Below, piece after piece: positions 7,146 to 16,571 of a DNA stretch of 64,000 bases. The notes beneath the pieces are model-generated. The model saw nothing but the letters and a program-made list of their open reading frames with translations. It did not search any database and was not told the origin of the DNA. Positions within the stretch are counted from its first letter, which is position 1. Every line of letters begins with the position of its first letter. The position numbers and the translations under genes were made by a program. The DNA comes from Luteibacter sp. Sphag1AF (GTDB lineage Bacteria > Pseudomonadota > Gammaproteobacteria > Xanthomonadales > Rhodanobacteraceae): assembly GCF_014192715.1 (NCBI RefSeq), contig NZ_JACHYH010000007.1:1-64000 (forward strand), given 5' to 3'.

Positions 7146-9749
7146 ATGTTGAAGAAATCCCTGCTTCCCCTCGCGATAGCGTGGTCGCTTTCCGCATCCA
7201 TCGTGCAGGCACAAACCACGGCCGCTGATGGCAAGTCCACCAGCCTCGACGCTGTGGTCGTCACCGGCTCCAACATCAAGACGACTGACAGTGAGGGTCC
7301 GAGCCCCGTGCAGGTCATCACGGCCCAGGAGATCGTCGCCAGCGGCAAGACGAATCTTCCCGACGTGCTCCGTTCGATCTCGGCCAATAGCGGCAACAGT
7401 TTCAACGAGCAGTACACAGGAAGTTTCTCGGCAGGCACGGCCAGCATTTCCCTGCGCGGCCTCGGCGCCAAGAACACGCTGCTGCTCGTGGATGGCAAGC
7501 GCGTGGCCAACTACGCCACCGCCAACGAGTTGCAGGACACCTTCGCTGACTTGAACTCTCTGCCGCTTTCAGCGGTGGAACGCATCGAAGTGCTGAAGGA
7601 TGGTGCATCTGCCGTTTACGGATCGGACGCCATTGCAGGCGTGGTCAACATCATCCTGAAGCAGAACTATCAGGGTGCAGAGCTTGGTGCCGGTTACGGC
7701 CAGAGCACGGAAGGCACGGGGCAGGGTGAGCGCACGTTCCACTTCCAGGCGGGCCACGGCGATATCAAGAAGGATCGCTATAACCTCTACTTCGCCTTTG
7801 ATGCGCAGCAGCGCGACCGGCTTCAGCAGGACGACGTCAGCTGGCTGCGCGACAGCGATTTTCGCAACAAGCCCGGTGGCACGCTGGGATGGGTGCCCAC
7901 CAATTACTACAACAACAATGCGACGGATCGTTTTGCCAACGCGGTCGGCCCGGTTTCCCTACAGCCCTATGGCGCCATCAGTCCGGGAAAAACGGGGGAC
8001 GTGTGGGCCTATAACCCCGCGCCATACAACACGCTGATGCCGCGTGTCGAACGCTATCACAGCGTACTTCGCGGGACGTTCCAGCTCACCGATAGCGTGC
8101 AGGCGTATGGCGAGTGGATCTACAGTCGCAACACCACGAGCTTCACGTTCTCGCCGCCACTTTCCATCGGCAACGGCTTGCGCGCATGGAACAACAACAC
8201 TCAGTCCCTGGACAACATTGCCACGGCTCTGCCGGTGGGCAATCCGGCGAATCCGTACAACGTCGTCACGCCGGTCAATACGAATCTCTGGCAGGTTGGC
8301 CCGCGCAACAAGCGCGACCGTCAGATCTTCAACAGGTTGCTGGTCGGCCTCCGTGGAAGGACAGCTGGGTGGGATTGGGAGGCTTCCGCGTTGCACTCGG
8401 AGAGCCGCCTCAGTGAACGGGTGACCAACTTCGGTAATCGCTATGCCTTCCAGGGGCTGCTGGCCAACGGTGGCTACGACCTCGCCTCCGATGAGAACCC
8501 GCAGTCGGCCGTCGATGCGTTGCGTCTGGCGACGTTGCGTCCTGCGGTGTCCAAGCTGGACAGCGTGGACCTGACGGCCACGCGCCCGCTGTTCGATCTT
8601 CCGGCAGGCACGGTGAATGTGGCCACGGGCGCGCAGTTCCGCCGCGAAGCCATCGACTCGCAGACCTCCGACGCGGTGCTTTCAGGCACCGAGCTTCGAC
8701 CGGCGCTCGACATCATCAAAGGCTCGCGTCGTGTAACGGCGGGCTATGCCGAGTTCAATGTACCGATCCTCACCACGCTGGAAGCGAACGTTGCCGGACG
8801 CCTCGATCACTACAGCGACTTCGGCAATGCCTTCGCGCCCAAGTTCAGCCTGCGCTGGCAGCCGGAGGAATGGCTGCTGCTTCGCGGATCGTTCTCGCGC
8901 GGCTTCCGCGCGCCGTCGCTTCCCGAAATCACCAACAGCACGGCGGTGAGCTACAGCTCGGTGATTGACCCGTACGATCCGATCACGCCGGGAAGCGCAC
9001 GCGCTGTCACCAACATCTACAGCGCCAACCCGAAACTGAAACCCGAGCGCTCGAAGAACTACAACGCGGGCTTCGTTATCGCGCCGACGCCCGATACCAG
9101 CATCGGAGTGGACTATTTCCACATCGTGCAGAACGGCCTGATCGGCCCGGACAACCTCACATACATCGTGGCCCATCCGGAGATCTACGGAAGCCGTATT
9201 GTGCGAAACAGCGTGGGTCAGCTGCTGACGGTCTATAACCAGTACCAGAACCAGCAGGGACGCACGACGTCCGGCGTAGACTTTGATCTGCGCCACACGG
9301 TACACACCGGTTCGTTCGGTGACCTGACCTTTGGCGGAAGCTGGAGCCGACTGCTTCAGTTCCGCTCGTCGCAGGTGGCGGGTGATCCCCGGATCAACGG
9401 GGCAGGGACGAACATCTTCGGTGCGCTGCCGAAGTGGCGCGGTTCGACGGACGTTCGCTGGGCCGTCGGTGATTTCGACAGCACAGTCACCTGGTACTAC
9501 ACCGGGGGCTATCGCCAGAATCCGGACAATATCCCCGCCAACCTGGCATTTCCGTCCCGCGTGAAAAGCTGGAGCACCGTTGACCTGTCGGTCGCGTACC
9601 ACGGCATTGCGCGCACCACGTTGACCCTGGTCGCTCAAAACCTGCAAAACCGCCGACCGCCGTGGGACCCGTCCAACACGTACTACGACAGCTCGCTCAC
9701 CGATCCTCAGGGCCGCACGCTGTCGTTCAAGGCGGACTACCGCTTCTGA
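7146..9749 (+). CDS. TonB-dependent outer-membrane receptor
   Basis: The 867-residue protein has a signal peptide (LAIAWSLSASIVQA) and then a TonB-box-like segment SLDAVVVTGSNI. The plug domain has SPVQVITAQEI, SLRGLGAKNTLLLVDGKR, and IEVLKDGASAVYGSDAIAGVVNI. The 22-strand barrel follows, with FSRGFRAPSLPE and LKPERSKNYNAGF, and a terminal aromatic strand ending KADYRF. The start at 7146 begins the signal peptide exactly. It imports a ligand across the outer membrane using TonB-ExbBD energy. The ligand is unknown; the upstream Cys leader hints at a sulfur source. Confidence 0.92.
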   Translation: MLKKSLLPLAIAWSLSASIVQAQTTAADGKSTSLDAVVVTGSNIKTTDSEGPSPVQVITAQEIVASGKTNLPDVLRSISANSGNSFNEQYTGSFSAGTASISLRGLGAKNTLLLVDGKRVANYATANELQDTFADLNSLPLSAVERIEVLKDGASAVYGSDAIAGVVNIILKQNYQGAELGAGYGQSTEGTGQGERTFHFQAGHGDIKKDRYNLYFAFDAQQRDRLQQDDVSWLRDSDFRNKPGGTLGWVPTNYYNNNATDRFANAVGPVSLQPYGAISPGKTGDVWAYNPAPYNTLMPRVERYHSVLRGTFQLTDSVQAYGEWIYSRNTTSFTFSPPLSIGNGLRAWNNNTQSLDNIATALPVGNPANPYNVVTPVNTNLWQVGPRNKRDRQIFNRLLVGLRGRTAGWDWEASALHSESRLSERVTNFGNRYAFQGLLANGGYDLASDENPQSAVDALRLATLRPAVSKLDSVDLTATRPLFDLPAGTVNVATGAQFRREAIDSQTSDAVLSGTELRPALDIIKGSRRVTAGYAEFNVPILTTLEANVAGRLDHYSDFGNAFAPKFSLRWQPEEWLLLRGSFSRGFRAPSLPEITNSTAVSYSSVIDPYDPITPGSARAVTNIYSANPKLKPERSKNYNAGFVIAPTPDTSIGVDYFHIVQNGLIGPDNLTYIVAHPEIYGSRIVRNSVGQLLTVYNQYQNQQGRTTSGVDFDLRHTVHTGSFGDLTFGGSWSRLLQFRSSQVAGDPRINGAGTNIFGALPKWRGSTDVRWAVGDFDSTVTWYYTGGYRQNPDNIPANLAFPSRVKSWSTVDLSVAYHGIARTTLTLVAQNLQNRRPPWDPSNTYYDSSLTDPQGRTLSFKADYRF

Positions 9750-9755
9750 GTGGAG

Positions 9756-9781
9756 AAAAAAGGGCACGGATGCCCCCTTTT
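9756..9781 (+). terminator. Weak terminator after TonB receptor
   Basis: AAAAGGGC (9758-9765) can pair with GCCC and TTTT (9772-9781), with a two-base C bulge and a short T run, directly after the receptor stop codon. Confidence 0.45.
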
Positions 9782-9865
9782 GGCTGCGGCCGGCTGGTGC
9801 GATAACAAAGCCGGCGGCGGCTTCATTGCCCTGCGACGCAGGTATGCGGCCGAGCCGCCTGCATT

Positions 9866-10258
9866 TCAGGGCTTGATGTTCCAGTCAATGAAAACAGGCA
9901 ATCCATTCGCCCCCGCGTAGGACGGAAGCGAAGGGAAATGCATGCCAGCGAACTTGTCGCGGAAGCATGCCGACATCTTCGTTTCCGGCCGCACCTCAAC
10001 CTGTTTCGCCGTGCCATTGGAAAGCACATTTGCAACGACGGTAAACCGATCCGTATCGCTGGTGGATTCGGGCGGAAAGCACTGCCTCATTGCTGTGCCG
10101 AGTTGTTCGCCGATGGCGGCGTAGAACACGCGGCTATAGGTTCGGCCTTCGGGCGATTCCTCCAGTTGCCTGGCCGTCGTCACGCGCTCATCGAAGGTGT
10201 CGGTGGCAGCAGCGATATTGGGGAGCAGCATCGAGGCCAATAACAGCAGTGGTTTCAT
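9866..10258 (-). CDS. Small secreted protein, TonB-C-terminus-like
   Basis: 130 residues with a signal peptide (LLLLASMLLPNIAAA). The mature part has AMRQCFPP and ACFRDKFAGMHFPSLP, a cysteine pair spaced as in small periplasmic proteins that resemble the TonB C-terminal fold. I make that comparison from layout only. It is transcribed toward the TonB receptor on the opposite strand. Confidence 0.6.
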   Translation of the reverse strand: MKPLLLLASMLLPNIAAATDTFDERVTTARQLEESPEGRTYSRVFYAAIGEQLGTAMRQCFPPESTSDTDRFTVVANVLSNGTAKQVEVRPETKMSACFRDKFAGMHFPSLPSYAGANGLPVFIDWNIKP

Positions 10259-10306
10259 CCGTGATCCTTGTTCCGATGCATGAGGCGTTGATAAATGGCC
10301 TGCCGG

Positions 10307-10693
10307 TCACTGTCCCGCAGGCGGTTCCCACAGTTCGACTTTGTTGCCCTCCGGGTCGATGACCCAGCCGAACTTTCCGTACCCAGAATCGTCCGTTGCC
10401 TCCAGCACGTTGCATCCCTCTTCGCGAAGCGCCTGCAACAACGTGGTCAGATCGTCGACACGATAGTTGATCATGAAGGTCGACTGGCTCGGGGCGAAGT
10501 GCTTGCCGTCATCCTTGCCGATGGACCAGACCGTTGTGCCGGTGGTCGGGTTGCCTGATTCGTCGGCCCATGTGAATGCCGTTCCACCCCAATCCTGCAC
10601 GTCGATGCCCAGGTGCTTTTTGTACCAGGCGCGCAGCGCAACAGGGTCTTTCGCGCTGAAGAAGATGCCTCCGATACCTGTAACCCGTTTCAT
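10307..10693 (-). CDS. VOC (glyoxalase/bleomycin-resistance) family protein
   Basis: 128 residues starting MKRVTGIGGIFFSAKDPVALRAWY, a typical vicinal-oxygen-chelate opening. The second beta-alpha-beta unit has STFMINYRVDDLTTLLQAL and ends with IDPEGNKVELWEP, where the final glutamate is the usual metal ligand. GGAG lies 8 nt upstream of the ATG. Substrate is unknown. It is preceded 53 bp upstream by the secreted protein gene's end on the same strand. Confidence 0.85.
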   Translation of the reverse strand: MKRVTGIGGIFFSAKDPVALRAWYKKHLGIDVQDWGGTAFTWADESGNPTTGTTVWSIGKDDGKHFAPSQSTFMINYRVDDLTTLLQALREEGCNVLEATDDSGYGKFGWVIDPEGNKVELWEPPAGQ

Positions 10694-10804
10694 GGGAACA
10701 CTCCGAAGTGTGGCGGGATCAAAGAATGCTGGATGGGGCGTGGATTCCCCCGTGCAGCCGCGAAGGCTCACTTAACTCTCAGAACAACTTTATTTCAAGC
10801 ACGA

Positions 10805-11971
10805 TTACCGCTCAGGCCAATACCAGGCTGGCTCGTCCAGTGCACCCTGACCCACCACGCGCGTCTGGCTGAAGTCTTTCTCCAACATGATGGTCTGGCA
10901 GGCAGGCTGTTGCTCCAGCGCGCTTACCAGGCGTGACGCATGCGAGACCACCCACATCTGCGTATGTGAGGCGGCCTGGGTGATGAGGCGGGCGAGGGCG
11001 GGCAGCAGATCCGGGTGCAGGCTTGTCTCCGGTTCGTTCAGCACCATCAGCGGGGGCGGCCGTGGCGTGTGCAGCGCAGCGATCCAGGTGAGATAGCGCA
11101 GCGTTCCGTCTGACAGTTCCATGGCGGTGAGTGGCCGCAGCAGGCCCGGCTGCATGAACAGCAGGGTGAAGCGACCGTCGCTCACCGATATGGTGACCGT
11201 GGCACCCGGAAACGCATCGTCGACAGCGTTGATCAGCGAGTCGGCGTCACCAATTTCCAGGATGGTTTGCCATGCGGCTGCCAGGTCAGCGCCGTCGTGA
11301 CTGAGGACGACCGTGCGCGTGCCAAGCTGGGCTTGCCGGGAAGGGGCGTCGTGGTCGGATCGAAAGTGGTCGTAGAACCGCCATCCCCGGATGGTCTCTC
11401 TCACGCGCATCACTTCGGGCGCCCGTTCGGGGTCAGCCATCTGGGTGAAGATGCTCTCGAACCGGTCGAGATGGTCAGACACGACCCGCCAGCTTCGGCC
11501 ATCGCGCACGCGCGCCATGGTGCCGCGTCGATCCAGCAGCACATTGGACGAACGCAGAAACGGGCCGCTCCAGATGCTTTCGCACTTGATCTCCGGGTCC
11601 AGCGCAAAGGCGGTGGGAAATTTTGGCGGCGGTGGGAATCCCATGTCGATGGCATAGCCGAAGTCTTCGCCGGCAAAACCGAGCTTCAGTGCTACAGGGT
11701 CCCGGCGGAGGGTGCCTTCAACGGGCACTTCGCCCTGGCACATGCGCCGCGAAATATGCTCCGGGCCCGCCCAGAGTGCGGAGGTCAGGCCACCCTCGCG
11801 GGCCAGTGCCGCGCCGACCCGACCATTGGCCGAGTCGGCCAGCAGACGCAGGGCGCGGTACAGATTGGATTTGCCACTGCCGTTGGGGCCGGTGACCAGG
11901 TTGAGCTGGCCCAGCGGAATCACCAGCGATCTGAGCGATCGGTAGTTGGCGAAGGCGAGCGTGGTCAGCAT
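10805..11971 (-). CDS. AAA-family ATPase (RecF/AAA_21-like)
   Basis: 388 residues. The N-terminus MLTTLAFANYRSLRSL and the Walker A motif GPNGSGKS (about residues 29-36) are typical of RecF/SMC-like ATPases. The Walker B region is PLMVLNEPETSLHPDLL, with Asn where Asp is usual before the catalytic Glu, and is followed by WVVSHASRLV as switch histidine. It likely acts as a soluble ABC-type ATPase. No nuclease or toxin partner gene lies beside it. A start 24 bp upstream (11995) is possible. Confidence 0.8.
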   Translation of the reverse strand: MLTTLAFANYRSLRSLVIPLGQLNLVTGPNGSGKSNLYRALRLLADSANGRVGAALAREGGLTSALWAGPEHISRRMCQGEVPVEGTLRRDPVALKLGFAGEDFGYAIDMGFPPPPKFPTAFALDPEIKCESIWSGPFLRSSNVLLDRRGTMARVRDGRSWRVVSDHLDRFESIFTQMADPERAPEVMRVRETIRGWRFYDHFRSDHDAPSRQAQLGTRTVVLSHDGADLAAAWQTILEIGDADSLINAVDDAFPGATVTISVSDGRFTLLFMQPGLLRPLTAMELSDGTLRYLTWIAALHTPRPPPLMVLNEPETSLHPDLLPALARLITQAASHTQMWVVSHASRLVSALEQQPACQTIMLEKDFSQTRVVGQGALDEPAWYWPER

Positions 11972-12066
11972 GGCGAGGTCATCCCGGGAATCCATTCGTG
12001 GCGCATCGTGCGGATGCTACGACGGCCGGGTCTCCCATGGTGAGATCCGGAGGCGACAGGTTGCCC

Positions 12067-12975
12067 ATGCCTGACGCGAGGTTGAAGCGCCGCCCATATC
12101 CCCGCAAGCTTCACGCCCTGAGCCACGGCGCGAGCGCACCACTGTCCATGAAGCTGCGAACGTTCGACCTGCTGGCCATCCTTGCTGTTTTCGTGGCGTA
12201 TACGCTGACGATCCGGCTGGCGATGGGGCTGGACTTCATCGACTGCATGCTCACCGGGGCCGCTAATACCGTGCCCGTGGTGCTTTTCGGCGCGATAGTG
12301 CGCCGGGTTGTCGTAAAGCGGCTTATCGGTTCGTCCACCTGGGTCCAGATCGGCGCGCATGTGCTGATGGGGACAGCCTTCGTGGTGTTGTCTTATGTCG
12401 TGCTGATCGTTCTTCTGGGGCTTCTCAATGGCGCAGGGCCCGGCGGCTTCCTGATCAAGCCCTTCTCGATGGCCGGCGCCGCATGGCAGTCGCTGGAGAA
12501 TGTGACGACCTATGCGCTGATCGTCATGGTGTCGTATGTGCATGCGCAGCACGGCTTGCTGGCGCAGGCGCGACGTGAGAGCGAGGTTTCCGCAAGCCGC
12601 GACGACATCGCTGACGCAAAGGCTCTGGTCGAACCGCGTACCGATCCGTCCCTGTCCCGCTACTTCGTCCGCATCGGCGAAGAGCTTCGCCCGCTCGATA
12701 TCGACACCGTGGTCAGCATCGGGGGCGCCGACGATTACGCGGAAGTGCGCACGCTTACCGGCAAGCATCTGGTACGGGTGACGCTGGCGGAGTTCGCCCG
12801 GTCCCTGGACCCGGCGAAGTATGTTCGGGTGCACCGCTCCCTGATCGTCAACGTGCAATACATCGCCCGGGCCGAATCGGCCGGTGGTGGCCGCCTTCTC
12901 CTGCACATGGAGAACGGGCAGACGCTGTCTACCAGCCGTGCTGGCGCCAGGCTGTTGCGGGATCGCGTCATTTAG
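12067..12975 (+). CDS. Membrane-anchored LytTR-family regulator
   Basis: About 302 residues. The N-terminal half has four likely transmembrane helices (LLAILAVFVAYTLTI, NTVPVVLFGAIV, AFVVLSYVVLIVLLGLL, TTYALIVMVSY). The C-terminal ~100 residues are a LytTR DNA-binding domain, with ISIGGADDYAEVRTLTGKHLVR, LDPAKYVRVHRSLIVNVQYI and LSTSRAGARLL. There is no receiver domain, so it probably senses through its membrane part. GGAGG lies 11 nt upstream of the chosen ATG; other in-frame starts exist at 11998 (GTG) and 12148. LytTR-like boxes lie immediately downstream (12990-13022). Confidence 0.85.
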   Translation: MPDARLKRRPYPRKLHALSHGASAPLSMKLRTFDLLAILAVFVAYTLTIRLAMGLDFIDCMLTGAANTVPVVLFGAIVRRVVVKRLIGSSTWVQIGAHVLMGTAFVVLSYVVLIVLLGLLNGAGPGGFLIKPFSMAGAAWQSLENVTTYALIVMVSYVHAQHGLLAQARRESEVSASRDDIADAKALVEPRTDPSLSRYFVRIGEELRPLDIDTVVSIGGADDYAEVRTLTGKHLVRVTLAEFARSLDPAKYVRVHRSLIVNVQYIARAESAGGGRLLLHMENGQTLSTSRAGARLLRDRVI

Positions 12976-12989
12976 CCGTTGCGGGGCTC

Positions 12990-13022
12990 CCGTTCGCCGA
13001 AGCGCCGTGTCCGTTCGCCGAA
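12990..13022 (+). promoter_or_regulatory. Tandem LytTR-type binding boxes
   Basis: CCGTTCGCCGAA occurs twice, at 12990-13001 and 13011-13022, exactly 21 bp apart (two helical turns), with a weaker third copy CCGTTCACCGAT at 13072-13083. LytTR domains bind direct repeats with this spacing, and the AlgR box of Pseudomonas is CCGTTCGTC. The position between a LytTR gene and a secreted hydrolase gene makes the hydrolase the likely target. Confidence 0.55.
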
Positions 13023-13106
13023 TATCTGACCGCTCTTTCCCGCATGGCGTGAGCATCGGCCTCTCTTGTCGCCGTTCACCGATGCCTTCCCGGGAGAGAC
13101 CTCCGC

Positions 13107-15317
13107 ATGAAAATCATTTCGTTGTCGTGGCTGCTGGCTGCGATGGTGGCGTTGCCCGGTGCCTCTCAGGCGGGGGACGCGGCCGAACGTTCGGCCACTG
13201 CCGCCGCCCTGATTCCGGCGTATGCCAAAACCAGCAAGCCGGCCGATCTGGTCACCCTGTACCGTTTGCAGCTTGCTGCCCGGCGATTCGGTGATGCGGA
13301 GGCAACGCTCAATCGCCTTTCGGTTGTTTACGCTTCCGTGGACCCCAGGCGCGTACCGGCCCTCGTGCCGTTGACGATCTTCGCCCGGGCGAAACGTTAC
13401 CAAGCTGCGGGTGCGCCATCATCCGCCGCTCTGCGTCGGGCGTTCCGTGAACTTTACGACGCACTTCCCGATGACCAGATGGCCCGGGTCCTCCCCTGGT
13501 ACGACGCAGACCTGGACGCCCTTCGTGCGGATGCCGCGACCGAAGCCAGAGGATGCGAGGGAAGGGCGCTGGCAACCTGCGCCACCGCCGCTGAAGTGAT
13601 CGCTGCGACAGAGGCCGTGGAAGCATGGACCTACCTCATGCCGGCATCTGAGCCATTGCTCCGCGCCGACGCCGCTCGCCGGTTCGTCATCGACGACCAG
13701 ATTCTGGTGCCGACACCCGATGGGGCGATGATCGCGGTGATGATCGTCCGCCCGCGAGTGGCGCCCGCAGCGAAACTCACGGCACTGCTGAACTTCACCA
13801 TTTACGCGAAGGACGACTGGAGCCTCAGCGACGCCATCACGATGGCCGCGCATGGCTACGCAGGTGTTGTGGCCTATACGCGCGGCAAAGGACGGAGTCC
13901 GGGTGCGGCGGTGCCCTATGAGCACGATGGCGACGACGCGGCAACGGTCATCGAGTGGCTGGCCCGGCAACCCTGGAGCGACGCCCGCGTGGGCATGTTC
14001 AGCGGCAGCTACAACGGTTTTACACAGTGGTCTGCCGCCAAACGTCATCCGCCGGCACTCAAGGCGATAGCCACCAATGCCACCAATGCACCCGGCATCG
14101 ACACGCCCATGCAGGGCAACGTGTTCCAGAGCTTCATCTACCCCTGGCCGTTCTATACGACCAACATCAAGAGCCTCGACGATAAAACCTATGGCAACCG
14201 CGCCCGTTGGGCCGGCGTTGCCCGAGCGTGGTACGCCAGCGGACGGCCATATGGCGACATGGACAAGATCGACGGCACGCCCAATCCCGTGTTCGACACG
14301 TGGCTGGAGCACCCGGCGTACGACGCGTACTGGCAGCGTCTGATCCCGTATAAGGATGAGTTTGCCAGCATCGACATCCCGGTATTCGTGCAGACGGGGT
14401 ACTACGACGGGGGGATGGTTGGCGCGCTTTACTACTTTGCGCAACACCTGGCGTACCGTCCGGCGGCCGATCACCGCATGCTGATCGGCCCGTACCATCA
14501 CACCGCCATGCAGACCGGCGTGCTGCCGGGCATTGGCGGAGCCGATATCGACCGCGTCGCTGTACTCGATTTGCAGAACATCCGGCTGCAATGGTTCGAC
14601 CACGTGTTTCGCGGAGCACCGTTGCCCGACCTGCTGAGCGACCGCATCAACTTTGAAGTGATGGGCGCCAACACCTGGCGGCACGTATCGACGCTGGATG
14701 CCATGGCAACGGAACGCCGGCGCCTGTACATGACCGGCACCCGCGAAGGCGGCGCGCTATTGCTCAGGGCCGCGCCAGCCGCAACGCCGCCTCCGGTGCT
14801 GAAGGTCAACTTGCGCGACCGCAGTGACGCCGATTTCCAGCCTCCTGCCAACGCGCCAGACGTCCGCAACTCACTGGTATGGGAAACCGCTCCGCTTGAA
14901 TCCGCTCTGGAAGTGGATGGCGTGTTCACCGGCCAGCTGGACGTCACGATCAACAAGCGTGACGTCGATCTCGCGGTCAACTTCTACGAATTGAGGGCGG
15001 ATGGCCAATATCTCGACCTTGCTTCCTATCTGGGCCGGGCCAGCTTCATGCAGGACCGCAGCACCCGGCACCTGCTGCAACCGGGAAGGTCCCAGACCCT
15101 GTCATTTCAAAGCCAGACGCTTACCGCGCGCCTCTTGTCTGCCGGCAGTCGCATTGTCGTAGTGGTCGGCGTGCCGAAGGTGCCTTCGATCCAGATCAAC
15201 TACGGAACTGGCCGGGATGTGAGCGGTGAATCCATCGAGGATGCGGGTGAGCCATTGCAGGTGAAATTCGCTTCCGGAAGCCATTTTGAGCTGGGCGTCA
15301 GGGAGGCGCCTCACTGA
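13107..15317 (+). CDS. Secreted CocE/NonD-family alpha/beta hydrolase (X-Pro aminopeptidase-like)
   Basis: 736 residues with a signal peptide (LSWLLAAMVALPGASQAG). The hydrolase domain shows LLNFTIYAKDDWS and the nucleophile elbow GMFSGSYNGFTQW, with the serine near residue 300. It continues with GYYDGGMVGALYYF, supplying the aspartate, and IGPYHHTAMQTG, supplying the histidine. The C-terminal ~200 residues are the jelly-roll domain of X-Pro dipeptidyl peptidases and cocaine esterases. An extra N-terminal ~190 residues precede the hydrolase fold. It is probably periplasmic and acts on peptides or acyl compounds. LytTR boxes lie just upstream. Confidence 0.88.
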   Translation: MKIISLSWLLAAMVALPGASQAGDAAERSATAAALIPAYAKTSKPADLVTLYRLQLAARRFGDAEATLNRLSVVYASVDPRRVPALVPLTIFARAKRYQAAGAPSSAALRRAFRELYDALPDDQMARVLPWYDADLDALRADAATEARGCEGRALATCATAAEVIAATEAVEAWTYLMPASEPLLRADAARRFVIDDQILVPTPDGAMIAVMIVRPRVAPAAKLTALLNFTIYAKDDWSLSDAITMAAHGYAGVVAYTRGKGRSPGAAVPYEHDGDDAATVIEWLARQPWSDARVGMFSGSYNGFTQWSAAKRHPPALKAIATNATNAPGIDTPMQGNVFQSFIYPWPFYTTNIKSLDDKTYGNRARWAGVARAWYASGRPYGDMDKIDGTPNPVFDTWLEHPAYDAYWQRLIPYKDEFASIDIPVFVQTGYYDGGMVGALYYFAQHLAYRPAADHRMLIGPYHHTAMQTGVLPGIGGADIDRVAVLDLQNIRLQWFDHVFRGAPLPDLLSDRINFEVMGANTWRHVSTLDAMATERRRLYMTGTREGGALLLRAAPAATPPPVLKVNLRDRSDADFQPPANAPDVRNSLVWETAPLESALEVDGVFTGQLDVTINKRDVDLAVNFYELRADGQYLDLASYLGRASFMQDRSTRHLLQPGRSQTLSFQSQTLTARLLSAGSRIVVVVGVPKVPSIQINYGTGRDVSGESIEDAGEPLQVKFASGSHFELGVREAPH

Positions 15318-15563
15318 GGTTTTGTGGCGTTCACCTCGGCACCAGCAGGCCAAACTGCGAGGGGGGTCACAAAAGAAAAGATCTGGCGCAAAGGTTTTTT
15401 ACCCGCAAGCAAAGATGTGTTCCCAAACCCGCCTTTATGGTCGCCGCCGACCCGCCTCGATTTTCGTCTGAAATCACGGGTCAGAAGGCTCCCGGCGCGC
15501 GCTCTCAGAAGCGCGTAACGGGCCGGTTTCAACCATGGTGGGCATCACGGGTCATTGAGCGGC

Positions 15564-16472
15564 ATGGAACGGATGAGCAACATGGCCGATCTGTTTCTGC
15601 TCGTGCAGGTGGTCAATGCGGGCAGCTTTTCTGCGGCCGCCGAAACGATGGGCACCACCCGGTCACTACTCAGTCGCCGGATTATTGAGCTGGAACGGCG
15701 TCTGGACGTGCAGCTTTTGCATCGCAATGCGAGGCGCTTCTCGGTGACGGCAACCGGAATGGATGTCTATCGGCATGCATCCGCGATGTGTGAGGCGGCG
15801 AATCTGGCCGAGCGGGCCGCCATTGCAGGGGATGCGGGAGCCACTTTCGTGCGCATCAGCGCGCAGGGCCTGCTGGTGCCGATGGTGGCGCAACTTCTGA
15901 CCGCGTTCTCTGGCAGCCATCCGTCTATTCGGGTCACGCTGGGGTCCAGCGACGGCCACATGGAGTCGCTGGTGCGGCAGGAGGCCGACGTCGTTCTGAG
16001 TCTCCAGGAAGACATTCCGGATAGCAGCGACATCGTGGCGCGGCGGCTGGGCCGCGTTCGCCTGATGACCGTGGCATCCCCCGATTTGCTCAAGCGCGTG
16101 GGGGTGCCGACGCATCCGCTGCAGATTAGCGGCGAGCAGACGCTGCGATATACGGGCGATGCAGGGCCGGGAAGCACTTCGTCGCGCGGGTCGATTCCCG
16201 GCAGCGGCCATCCGCGCATGGCCTCAGGTGACCTTAATGCGCTTCTTGCCGCCGTACGCGCAGGGCTCGGCTTCGCCCAGCTCCCTGATTATCTGTGCGC
16301 GCAGGATCTGGCGCGCGGGCAGTTGCGTGTGGTCCTTGAGGACTTCGAACCCGCCTCGCTGCCGATTCACGCACTGACCATGTCCGGCCGGGCGGTGGGC
16401 GACGCGGCGCTTACCTTTGTGCGCTTCATTCAAGCCCGGTATCGCGACATGCCTGCCGCGGTGCCCGCCTGA
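15564..16472 (+). CDS. LysR-family transcriptional regulator
   Basis: About 302 residues. The N-terminal winged helix-turn-helix is clear: FLLVQVVNAGSFSAAAETMG, then RSLLSRRIIELERRLDVQLLHR and the ARRFSVT wing. The effector domain begins near residue 90 and contains LVRQEADVVLSLQ and LLAAVRAGLGFAQLPDYL. No divergent enzyme gene is present, since the upstream neighbour is co-directional, so the target is unclear. It may act at a distance or on the regulator that follows. Confidence 0.88.
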   Translation: MERMSNMADLFLLVQVVNAGSFSAAAETMGTTRSLLSRRIIELERRLDVQLLHRNARRFSVTATGMDVYRHASAMCEAANLAERAAIAGDAGATFVRISAQGLLVPMVAQLLTAFSGSHPSIRVTLGSSDGHMESLVRQEADVVLSLQEDIPDSSDIVARRLGRVRLMTVASPDLLKRVGVPTHPLQISGEQTLRYTGDAGPGSTSSRGSIPGSGHPRMASGDLNALLAAVRAGLGFAQLPDYLCAQDLARGQLRVVLEDFEPASLPIHALTMSGRAVGDAALTFVRFIQARYRDMPAAVPA

Positions 16473-16571
16473 CGCCATCTCCCGATGCGGCGGGGAAGGC
16501 ATATACTCCCCGGCGGGGGGCCTTGCACGGCCTGTACGTGTATTGGGGAAAGCGCTTTGTCTGTGCTGGAT

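Noticed and set aside
6833-7510. 225-codon minus-strand frame across the TonB receptor start
   Set aside because: It is mostly antisense to the plug domain, and the non-overlapping part matches nothing.
8682-9767. 361-codon frame opposite the first TonB receptor
   Set aside because: Antisense shadow of the receptor barrel.
13419-14684. 421-codon frame opposite the CocE hydrolase
   Set aside because: Antisense shadow with no motifs.
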